A DNA stretch of 64,000 nt, taken from contig LJCW01000325.1 in NCBI GenBank assembly GCA_001298555.1, forward strand, positions 1-64,000. The letters are read 5' to 3'. This stretch comes from Actinobacteria bacterium OV450 (GTDB taxonomy: Bacteria; Actinomycetota; Actinomycetes; Streptomycetales; Streptomycetaceae). The notes beneath the pieces are model-generated. The model was not told the origin of the DNA, ran no database searches, and saw nothing but the letters and a program-made list of their open reading frames with translations. Of this stretch, positions 1-6,544 are shown piece by piece (positions within the stretch are counted from its first letter, which is position 1; every line of letters begins with the position of its first letter). The translations under genes and the position numbers were made by a program.

Positions 1-110
1 GCCCCCCCGTCCCCCGCCCGGCGCCCCCCCCCCCTGGGGCGCCTTCCCCCCCCCCCCCCCCCCCCCCCCGGCCCTGGCCCCCCGGGGGCCCCCCCCCCCC
101 CCCCCCCGCC
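1..110. repeat. Poly-C low-complexity tract at the window edge
   Basis: The first ~110 bases are nearly all C, with runs of about 22 and 17 C broken by a few G and T. It lies in the open frame of the DUF881 gene and would code for polyproline. Such runs are unusual even for Streptomyces and may be a low-quality contig end rather than true sequence. Confidence 0.7.
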
Positions 111-933
111 GGTACGGCCCGCGCAGCCCGCCCCGCCCGTACGGCCCGCCGGTTCCGCCGAGCCGGGCGGGGCTGCCCCGGTCGTCGCGCCGGCCCCGCC
201 CGCCGAGCCCGCGCAGACCGGCCGGCAGCGGCTGGCGCAGGGGCTGTGGCCGCCGCGCGTGAGCCGGGCCCAACTGATCGTCGCGCTTCTGCTGTTCGTC
301 CTCGGGCTGGGGCTGGCCATCCAGGTGCGGTCGAACAGCGACTCCAGCGCGCTGCGCGGGGCCCGTCAGGAGGACCTCGTACGGATCCTCGACGAGCTCG
401 ACGGGCGGACCAAGCGCCTGGAGGACGAGAAGCAGCGGCTGGAGGACCAGCGCAAGGAGCTGGAGAGCAGCTCCAACCAGGCGGAGGAGGCCCGCCGGCA
501 GACCGTCGAGAAGGAACGCCAACTGGGGATCCTGGCCGGTACGGTGGCGGCGCAGGGGCCGGGCATCACGCTGAAGATCACCGATCCCAAGGGGCAGGTG
601 CAGTCGGACCAGCTGCTGGACACCCTCCAGGAGCTGCGGGCGGCCGGGGCCGAGGCGATCCAGATCAACGGTGTGCGCGTCGTGGCGAGCTCGTTCCTCT
701 CGGACGAGGGCGGTGGGGTCGGCATCGACGGTAAGAAGATCACACAGCCTTACGAGTTCAGGGTGATCGGCAAGCCACAGGATCTGGAGCCCGCCCTGAA
801 CATCCCCGGCGGTGTCGTGCAGACGCTGGAGAAGGAACAGGCCACCGTCGCCGTCACACGGTCGGCGAAGATCGTTGTGGATGCCTTGCGGGCTGCGAAG
901 CAGCCTGACTACGCTCGGTCGTCATCGTCGTGA
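1..933 (+). CDS. DUF881 family membrane-anchored protein (5' partial)
   Basis: The frame stays open from base 1 to the stop at 931-933, so the 5' end lies outside the window. The upstream part encodes a Pro/Ala-rich segment with PVRP-like repeats. A single membrane segment follows the GTG at 259 (LIVALLLFVLGLGLAIQV). After it come a charged coiled coil rich in E, R and Q, then the DUF881 domain, with GILAGTVAAQGPGITL at its start and the conserved EAIQINGVRVVASS. DUF881 proteins are extracytoplasmic, near division and GarA genes in actinobacteria, and have no defined biochemical role. The GTG at 259 could serve as a start, but it sits right at the membrane segment, so I favour the longer reading. 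Family call is firm; the N-terminal sequence is doubtful because of the poly-C tract. Confidence 0.85.
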   Translation, partial: APPSPARRPPPLGRLPPPPPPPPGPGPPGAPPPPPPPVRPAQPAPPVRPAGSAEPGGAAPVVAPAPPAEPAQTGRQRLAQGLWPPRVSRAQLIVALLLFVLGLGLAIQVRSNSDSSALRGARQEDLVRILDELDGRTKRLEDEKQRLEDQRKELESSSNQAEEARRQTVEKERQLGILAGTVAAQGPGITLKITDPKGQVQSDQLLDTLQELRAAGAEAIQINGVRVVASSFLSDEGGGVGIDGKKITQPYEFRVIGKPQDLEPALNIPGGVVQTLEKEQATVAVTRSAKIVVDALRAAKQPDYARSSSS

Positions 934-1123
934 CGCGGGACGGGGCGCGGAACGTCTCACGCGGGCTGATGCCTGCGGGGGGTCGGCGCACTGAAGTCGT
1001 GCCGCGTGGTGGAAACTGTCTGGTGGTTACGGACGTTGTGAGGATGTCCGGGTCGGCAGGTGTGTGCATTCGGAGTTCGTCCTGCCCCACGGGCGGGTCT
1101 GTTTCGTTCAAGGGGAATCGCCC

Positions 1124-1960
1124 GTGAAGTTGTTTGAGAAGTTGTTCGGCAAGAAGAACCGCGAGGAAAGCGGTGCGGCCAGGCACCGTGCGGGACAGGG
1201 GGAGGCGGAAGGTCCGGGCGACCGGCCGCTCTTCCGTGACGAGGTGGCCGGCGCGGGGGATGTTCCGGGCGCGCCCGGCGCGTCGTCTGTTGACCCTGCC
1301 GGTTCCGGACGCATAGGTTTCGGTGAACCATCAACCTCAAGTTCGGGTGGAGGGTTTGCCCCCGACCCGTATGCCACCAATGCCTCCGCGGGGCAGCCGC
1401 GGCGCGAGGAGCCGTCCATGTCGGCCGAGCAGGTTTGCAGCAGGTGCGGACACCGCAGCGATGCGGCCAGCCGGTTCTGCTCCAACTGCGGCGCGCCGCT
1501 GCGGGCGGGTCTGACGCCTGAGCGTGCCTCGGAGACCACGTCCACGATCTCGATCTCGGGCCTCGAGGCCTACGAGGCCGAGGTGTCGGGACAGCAGCAC
1601 GTGTCGTCCTCCCTGTCCCCCGAGGCCCAGGCCGCGGTGGAAGCTCTGCCTCCGGGTTCCGCCCTGCTGATCGTGCGGCGTGGCCCCAATTCCGGCAGCC
1701 GCTTCCTGCTGGACGGTGAACTGACCACGGCGGGCAGGCATCCGCAGAGCGACATCTTCCTGGACGACGTCACGGTCTCCCGGCGGCATGTCGAGTTCCG
1801 CAGGAGCCAGGACGGCGGCTTCACCGTCTCCGACGTGGGCAGCCTCAACGGCACGTACGTCAACCGTGAGCCGATCGACTCGGTCGCCCTGCACAACGGC
1901 GACGAGGTGCAGATCGGCAAGTACCGGCTGGTCTTCTACGCGAGCCTGCGGGGCGTCTGA
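1124..1960 (+). CDS. FHA-domain signalling protein with zinc ribbon (GarA/OdhI-like)
   Basis: The product is 278 residues. The GTG at 1124 is chosen because AAGGGG sits 7-8 bases upstream; the longer frame from 1064 has no ribosome site. Domains in order: a basic N-terminus, a disordered Gly/Ser-rich linker, a four-cysteine zinc ribbon (C105, C108, C119, C122), an ETTS motif at residues 137-140, and a C-terminal FHA domain from about 180 (SRRHVEF and NGTYVN). GarA of mycobacteria and OdhI of corynebacteria are phosphorylated at such a threonine by PknB/PknG and then control 2-oxoglutarate dehydrogenase and glutamate metabolism. The neighbours match the garA locus. The added zinc ribbon makes it longer than GarA. 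The metabolic role here is inferred. Confidence 0.85.
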   Translation: MKLFEKLFGKKNREESGAARHRAGQGEAEGPGDRPLFRDEVAGAGDVPGAPGASSVDPAGSGRIGFGEPSTSSSGGGFAPDPYATNASAGQPRREEPSMSAEQVCSRCGHRSDAASRFCSNCGAPLRAGLTPERASETTSTISISGLEAYEAEVSGQQHVSSSLSPEAQAAVEALPPGSALLIVRRGPNSGSRFLLDGELTTAGRHPQSDIFLDDVTVSRRHVEFRRSQDGGFTVSDVGSLNGTYVNREPIDSVALHNGDEVQIGKYRLVFYASLRGV

Positions 1961-1979
1961 CCCTTCAAGGGAAGGTCCC

Positions 1980-2753
1980 ATGCTGCGTCCCCCCACCGGC
2001 GGTGCCCCGAAGAGCGGCACCGCCGGCAGCGTCGGCTCGGCCGGGCGGCTGGTGAGCATCGGTACGGTGCTCACCCTGCTGCGCGACGAGTTCCCCGAAG
2101 TCACCATCTCGAAAATCCGCTTCCTGGAGGCGGAGGGGCTCGTGGAGCCCCGGCGCACACCTTCCGGATACCGCAAGTTCAGCACCGAGGACGTCGAGCG
2201 GCTGGCCCGCATCCTGCGGCTGCAGCGGGATCACTACCTGCCGCTGAAGGTCATCCGGGAGCAGCTCGACGCACTCGCCCGTGGCGAGCAGATCCGGATC
2301 CCGGCGCCCACGGCGCACGGGGACTCCGCCGACCCCTCCGGACCTGCCGCCGTGTACGGCGAGGTGGGCCGGGACCGGCCGGCCTCGGCCCGGGTGGGCC
2401 GCTCCGAGCTGCTCGCCGCCGCCGAGGTGGACGAGGTGCAGCTGGCCGAGTGGGAGTCGTACGGGCTGATCGGTGAGGCTCCGGGCGGCGGATACGACGC
2501 GGAGGCGGTCACGGTGGCCCGGCTGGTGGCGGATCTGGGCCGGTTCGGGCTGGAGCCGCGGCACCTGCGGGCCATGAAGGCCGCCGCGGACCGTGAGGCG
2601 GGCCTGGTGGAGCAGGTCGTGGCACCCCTGCGGCGGCACCGCAACCCGCAGACCAGGGCGCACGCCGAGGCCACCCTGAAAGAGCTCGCAGGGCTGTCCG
2701 TACGGCTCCACGAGGCCTTGGTGCAGACCGCTCTCGGGGTCCGTCTGCACTGA
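1980..2753 (+). CDS. ftsR: MerR-family regulator, FtsR-like
   Basis: The product is 257 residues. The ATG at 1980 follows GGGAAGG by five bases and lies 19 bases after the FHA gene, so the two are probably co-transcribed. An N-terminal winged helix (residues ~20-95) carries ISKIRFLEAEGLVEPRRT and a GYRKFS wing, as in MerR regulators. The C-terminal half is helical, without obvious metal-binding cysteines. In Corynebacterium the gene after odhI encodes FtsR, an activator of ftsZ, and mycobacteria have the equivalent gene (Rv1828) after garA. Assignment rests on family plus gene order. The cell-division target in this organism is inferred. Confidence 0.75.
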   Translation: MLRPPTGGAPKSGTAGSVGSAGRLVSIGTVLTLLRDEFPEVTISKIRFLEAEGLVEPRRTPSGYRKFSTEDVERLARILRLQRDHYLPLKVIREQLDALARGEQIRIPAPTAHGDSADPSGPAAVYGEVGRDRPASARVGRSELLAAAEVDEVQLAEWESYGLIGEAPGGGYDAEAVTVARLVADLGRFGLEPRHLRAMKAAADREAGLVEQVVAPLRRHRNPQTRAHAEATLKELAGLSVRLHEALVQTALGVRLH

Positions 2754-2788
2754 CCCGGGGACCCCTCGACGGGGGCCCGACTACCCAA

Positions 2789-2803
2789 ACCTGCCGAGCA
2801 GGT
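2789..2803. promoter_or_regulatory. Inverted repeat in the DUF151 promoter
   Basis: Six-base arms ACCTGC and GCAGGT surround CGA. The element lies just upstream of a TAGGGT hexamer (2806-2811), which is 6 bases from the GTG of the DUF151 gene. MerR proteins commonly bind between the -35 and -10 boxes, so this is a candidate site for the flanking MerR regulator. Binding is inferred. Confidence 0.4.
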
Positions 2804-2817
2804 CCTAGGGTTGCTGT

Positions 2818-3291
2818 GTGAACGAGCTCGACGTTGTGGGTGTCCGGGTGGAAATGCCCTCCAACCAACCGATCGTGCTCCTGCGTGAAGTGGGAGGCGA
2901 CCGGTACCTCCCCATCTGGATCGGACCCGGGGAGGCGACCGCCATCGCCTTCGCGCAACAGGGCATGGCCCCTGCGCGGCCGCTGACGCACGACCTGTTC
3001 AAGGACGTGCTGGAGGCGATCGGCGAGGAGCTCACCGAGGTCCGCATCACGGATCTGCGGGAGGGCGTCTTCTACGCGGAGCTCGTCTTCGCCAGCGGGG
3101 TCGAGGTGAGCGCGCGGCCTTCCGACGCCATAGCGCTGGCCCTGCGCACGGGGACGCCGATCTACGGGAGCGACGGCGTGCTGGACGACGCCGGAATCGC
3201 CATTCCGGACGAGCAGGAGGACGAGGTGGAGAAGTTCCGCGAGTTCCTCGACCAGATCTCTCCGGAGGACTTCGGCACCGGGCCGCAGTGA
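2818..3291 (+). CDS. Bifunctional nuclease family protein (DUF151)
   Basis: The product is 157 residues, a normal length for the family. It opens with NELDVVGVRVE and contains the conserved LPIWIGPGEATAIA and RPSDAIALALRTGTPIY blocks. No ribosome-binding site precedes the GTG; a TAGGGT hexamer ends six bases upstream, so the mRNA is probably leaderless. Plant and thermophile relatives have been reported to have DNase/RNase activity, but the bacterial role is unclear. The gene sits between two MerR genes, exactly as in the garA loci of mycobacteria and corynebacteria, which suggests a conserved but unknown part in that regulatory block. Confidence 0.85.
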   Translation: MNELDVVGVRVEMPSNQPIVLLREVGGDRYLPIWIGPGEATAIAFAQQGMAPARPLTHDLFKDVLEAIGEELTEVRITDLREGVFYAELVFASGVEVSARPSDAIALALRTGTPIYGSDGVLDDAGIAIPDEQEDEVEKFREFLDQISPEDFGTGPQ

Positions 3292-3383
3292 GCCGTCGGC
3301 CGCACCGTCCACGGGCCGTGACAGCCCATTCGGTTAGCCTTTCCCCGTCCCAGGACACGGGAAACCACTCTCAGGGTGATTAT

Positions 3384-3401
3384 CACTCGGCGTGCCGAGT
3401 G
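3384..3401. promoter_or_regulatory. 18-bp palindrome upstream of second MerR gene
   Basis: CACTCGGC and GCCGAGTG flank GT, giving perfect 8-base arms. The palindrome ends 9 bases before a strong -35 box. It shares the core TGCCGAG with the smaller repeat at 2789-2803. It is a plausible operator for one of the adjacent MerR proteins; binding is inferred. Confidence 0.5.
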
Positions 3402-3410
3402 TGGCGATCG

Positions 3411-3439
3411 TTGACGCACCCCTGGTGACTGCCTACCTT
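3411..3439 (+). promoter_or_regulatory. Promoter of second MerR gene
   Basis: TTGACG at 3411-3416 and TACCTT at 3434-3439 are separated by 17 bases, matching the actinobacterial housekeeping consensus. The start codon at 3471 lies 31 bases downstream. Confidence 0.6.
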
Positions 3440-3470
3440 CGAGGGGGCAGGTCAAGGACGGAGGGTCGGC

Positions 3471-4109
3471 GTGAGAGTCACGGGCGACGGTACGACCGGG
3501 GGCATCCCCGTGCGGAGTGACGGTGGGCCGTACCCGCTCCACGGCAGTGCGGCCGGTTCCGCGCGCCGTCAGCCGGAAACGGCGCCGGTCGCTCCGGTGG
3601 GCACGGATCCGGCCCCCGAGCAGGTCGGCTACCGGGGACCGACCGCGTGCGCCGCGGCGGGCATCACCTACCGCCAACTCGACTACTGGGCGCGCACCGG
3701 GCTGGTGGAACCCACGGTGCGCCCCGCGTACGGCTCCGGGACCCAGCGGCTCTACAGCTTCCGGGACGTCGTCGTCCTCAAGATCGTCAAGCGTTTCCTG
3801 GACACCGGGGTGGCGCTGCAGAGCATCCGGACCGCGGTCCAGCACCTGCGCGACCGCGGCTTCTCGGACCTGGAGCGCATGACGCTGATGAGCGACGGCG
3901 CCACCGTGTACGAGTGCACCTCGCCGGACCAGGTCGTCAGCCTGCTCCAGGGCGGGCAGGGCATCTTCGGGATCGCCGTGGGAGTCGTCTGGCGCGACGT
4001 CGAGAACGCGCTGTCGCAGCTCCACGGAGAACGGGTCGACACCGGCGAGACGGTGGTCGGCCACAACCCGACGGACGAGCTGGCGGCCCGGCGCAACAGG
4101 GCCGGCTGA
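3471..4109 (+). CDS. MerR-family transcriptional regulator
   Basis: The product is 212 residues. The GTG at 3471 follows GGACGGAGG at good spacing. About 45 disordered residues precede a MerR winged helix (~50-125) with AAGITYRQLDYWARTGLVEP and a GSGTQRLYSFRD wing. The C-terminal part is a short helical domain without metal ligands. The position after DUF151 matches Rv1830 of M. tuberculosis and cg1633 of C. glutamicum. It has its own consensus promoter and an 18-bp palindrome, so autoregulation is likely. Targets are unknown from sequence alone. Confidence 0.85.
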   Translation: MRVTGDGTTGGIPVRSDGGPYPLHGSAAGSARRQPETAPVAPVGTDPAPEQVGYRGPTACAAAGITYRQLDYWARTGLVEPTVRPAYGSGTQRLYSFRDVVVLKIVKRFLDTGVALQSIRTAVQHLRDRGFSDLERMTLMSDGATVYECTSPDQVVSLLQGGQGIFGIAVGVVWRDVENALSQLHGERVDTGETVVGHNPTDELAARRNRAG

Positions 4110-4188
4110 GCACGGTCCGGGGCCTGGTCCCGGATCGGCCGGGCGCCGCCCCGGCCGATTGTCGGTGGCATGAGGCAGCATCAGGGCT

Positions 4189-5766
4189 GTGAGAGCCGCG
4201 CCGACCATCCTGCATCTGGACATGGACGCCTTCTACGCCTCCGTGGAGCAGGCGTCGAAGCCGAGCCTGCGCGGCAAGGCCGTGATCGTCGGCGGGCTCG
4301 GACCGCGCGGGGTGGTCGCCACCGCCTCGTACGAGGCCCGGCGCTTCGGGGTGCACTCGGCGATGCCGACGGCCCAGGCGCGCCGGCTCTGCCCGAACGG
4401 CGCCTACCTGATCCCGCGCTTCACCCTGTACCGGGCGGTCAGCGACGTGGTCATGGCCCTGCTGCGGGAGCTTTCACCGCTCGTGGAGCCGCTCAGCCTG
4501 GACGAGGCGTTCGTGGACCTGGAGGCCGGGGGTACCGCCTTCGACGCGGAGACGGCCCTGGAGACCGGACAGCGGCTGCGGGCGGCCATCCTGGACGCGA
4601 CCGGGCTCAGCGCATCGGTGGGGCTGGCGGGGTCGAAGATGCTGGCGAAGGTGGCCTCGGAAGAGGCCAAGCCGGACGGGCTGCTGCTGATCGAACCGGG
4701 GACGGAGCGGGCCCTGCTCGCGCCGATGTCGGTGCGGACCCTGCCGGGCGTAGGGCCGGCGACCGGCGAGCACCTGCGGCGGGCCGGGATCACCACCGTG
4801 GGGGAGCTGGCCGAGGCCGGTGAGGACGAACTGGTCCGGATGGTCGGCCGTTCGCACGGGGTGGGGCTGTACCGGATGGCGCTGGGGCTGGACGACCGGC
4901 CGGTGGTCGCCGAACGCGACGCGAAGTCCGTGTCGGTCGAGGACACCTTCGACGTGGACCTGCACGACCGGGTACGGATCCGGGGCGAGGTGCAGCGGCT
5001 GGCAGACCGGTGCGTGGAGCGGCTGCGGGGCTCTGGGCACTCGGGGCGCACGATCGTGCTGAAGGTGCGGCGCTACGACTTCTCGACCCTGACGCGCTCG
5101 GAGACGCTGCGCGGGCCCACCGACGACCCCGCGGTGGTCCGCGAGGCCGCGGCACGGCTCCTGGAGGCGGTGGACACCACGGGCGGGGTGCGGCTGCTGG
5201 GCGTCGGTGTGACGGGCCTGGCCGACTACACGCAGGAGGACCTGTTCGCACAGTCCATGGCCGCGGAGGCGGCGGCAGAGGCGGCTGGGGAGGGCGTCGC
5301 GGATGCTGCTGCGGCGGGCGGGGCCGCCGCGGCGGACGCGGAGGCGGAGGCCGGGGACACGGGAGGGCCGGCAGGACCGGGAGGAGCGGGAGAGTCCGAC
5401 GGGACTGCTGCTCAGGGTGGGCCTGCGGGGCCTGTGGGGCCCGTGGGGGCCTCCGGGAGCGCGCTGGCGCCCATCACCCGGGAGCCTGCCCCGGAGCGGC
5501 GCTGGTCCGCCGGGAGCGACGTCCTGCACGCCGTGTACGGCCCCGGGTGGGTGCAGGGCAGCGGGGTCGGGCGGGTGACCGTGCGCTTCGAGCAGCCCGG
5601 ATCACCACCGGGCCGGGTGCGCACCTTCCGGGTGGAGGACCCCGAACTGCAGCCCTCCGACCCGCTGCCCCTCGTGGGAAAGGCCGAGCCGGAAGCCCGG
5701 CCCGAGCCGGAAGCCCGGCCCGAGCCCGGAGCCCGGGCCGAGCCGCCCCGGACCGGAGCCGCCTAG
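4189..5766 (+). CDS. dinB: DNA polymerase IV (Y family) with C-terminal extension
   Basis: The product is 525 residues, about 150 longer than a typical Pol IV. The Y-family catalytic core occupies roughly residues 1-360, with HLDMDAFYASVEQ (D11, D13) and LSLDEAFVDLE (D105, E106), so the acidic triad is intact. A low-complexity Gly/Ala-rich linker of about 80 residues follows. The last ~80 residues hold SDVLHAVYGPGWVQGSG and VTVRFEQ, which resembles the Tudor-like C-terminal domain of PcrA/UvrD helicases, and end in four AEPEARPEP-like repeats. It performs error-prone translesion synthesis. The start is a GTG with no clear ribosome site. Its 3' end overlaps the converging PRC gene by four bases at CTAG. 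Confidence 0.92.
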   Translation: MRAAPTILHLDMDAFYASVEQASKPSLRGKAVIVGGLGPRGVVATASYEARRFGVHSAMPTAQARRLCPNGAYLIPRFTLYRAVSDVVMALLRELSPLVEPLSLDEAFVDLEAGGTAFDAETALETGQRLRAAILDATGLSASVGLAGSKMLAKVASEEAKPDGLLLIEPGTERALLAPMSVRTLPGVGPATGEHLRRAGITTVGELAEAGEDELVRMVGRSHGVGLYRMALGLDDRPVVAERDAKSVSVEDTFDVDLHDRVRIRGEVQRLADRCVERLRGSGHSGRTIVLKVRRYDFSTLTRSETLRGPTDDPAVVREAAARLLEAVDTTGGVRLLGVGVTGLADYTQEDLFAQSMAAEAAAEAAGEGVADAAAAGGAAAADAEAEAGDTGGPAGPGGAGESDGTAAQGGPAGPVGPVGASGSALAPITREPAPERRWSAGSDVLHAVYGPGWVQGSGVGRVTVRFEQPGSPPGRVRTFRVEDPELQPSDPLPLVGKAEPEARPEPEARPEPGARAEPPRTGAA

Positions 5767-6134
5767 GAGGAGTCGTCCCCGTTCGCGAGGCGGCCGAAGT
5801 CGCGCCGGATGTCCGACGGGAGGGAGACGTCCAGTCCGTAGTGGTGGTAGAGCTGCAGCTCCTGCTCGGGGGAGAGGTGGCGGCCGACGCCGAAATCGGG
5901 GGCGTCCTTGATGAGAGCGCGCTCGAAGGGGACCCGCAGGGTGTCGTCGACGACCTCGCTCGGCTCCAGGGGGACGAACGCGTCCCGGCTGAACAGGCCC
6001 GTCCGGACGGCGGCCCATTCGGGTACGCCCGTGGCGTCGTCGAGGTAGACCTCGTCCACTGTGCCGATCTTGGTTCCGTTGCGGTCGAACGCCTTGCGGC
6101 CGATCAGGCTGCGCGGATCGATGTCGGTCTGCAC
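5763..6134 (-). CDS. PRC-barrel domain protein
   Basis: The product is 123 residues if translation starts at the GTG (complement of 6132-6134), which follows GGAGGG by three or four bases; longer in-frame starts lie in the upstream region and lack a ribosome site. Residues ~1-75 form a PRC barrel with DPRSLIGRKAFDRNGTKIG and VDEVYLDDATGVPEWAAV. The C-terminus is acidic. PRC barrels are small beta domains found in RimM, photosynthetic proteins and many stress-linked actinobacterial proteins; no catalytic function is expected. The gene is convergent with dinB and shares its stop tetranucleotide. Confidence 0.8.
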   Translation of the reverse strand: MQTDIDPRSLIGRKAFDRNGTKIGTVDEVYLDDATGVPEWAAVRTGLFSRDAFVPLEPSEVVDDTLRVPFERALIKDAPDFGVGRHLSPEQELQLYHHYGLDVSLPSDIRRDFGRLANGDDSS

Positions 6135-6249
6135 GGTCCCTCCATATGGTCGCAACTCCTCCGTAATGACTACAGAAAGGCATTTCCGCAGCGGAGGCCA
6201 CTCGAAGGAGGACCCGGAAGCGCGCTGGTAGGCTGGGTGACGGCTGTTG

Positions 6250-6478
6250 ACCCTGTGCGGGAGAGTCCTCCGAGTGAGCATGACGGAGGCGCCGAAGGAG
6301 CAAATCCTCCCCGGAATCTCTCAGGCATACGTACCGCACGTGGTGAGGCCACTCTGGAAAGCAGGTGCGGGTACCGGGCGTGCAGTGCCGGTTCCCCTCC
6401 TCACCGACGGTGAAAGCCGGAGTCCGCGGGTCATCCCCGTGCCTCCGGTGAAGCTCTCAGGTTGAGATGACAGAGGGG
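6250..6478 (+). promoter_or_regulatory. Tandem glycine riboswitch upstream of gcvP
   Basis: Two glycine aptamers lie in series. Aptamer 1 (~6254-6355) has GCGGGAGAG, GCCGAAGGAGCAA and AATCTCTCAGGCA; the CTCTGGAAAG linker at ~6353-6362 joins it to aptamer 2. Aptamer 2 (~6360-6477) has CACCGACGGTGAAAGCC, GAAGCTCTCAGGT and TGACAGAGG. These are the conserved joints of gcvT-type riboswitches. Glycine binding normally turns expression on, which fits a glycine-degradation gene. The RNA ends about 70 bases before the gcvP start codon. Confidence 0.95.
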
Positions 6479-6540
6479 GAGGCCGTCCGGGTGCCCGCGC
6501 CGTGGTGCCCCTCGCAGGTCGTACGACCCAGGAGGCCTCC
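6478..6540 (+). promoter_or_regulatory. Candidate expression platform of the glycine riboswitch
   Basis: The Shine-Dalgarno core GGAGG (6531-6535) lies inside a 10-bp palindrome, GGAGGCCTCC (6531-6540). GGCCTCC at 6534-6540 can also pair with GGAGGCC at 6478-6484, immediately after the second aptamer. A 12-bp palindrome, GGTCGTACGACC (6517-6528), lies just upstream. There is no U-tract terminator, so control at translation initiation is more likely than at transcription. The switching scheme is inferred. Confidence 0.45.
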
Positions 6541-6544
6541 GTAC

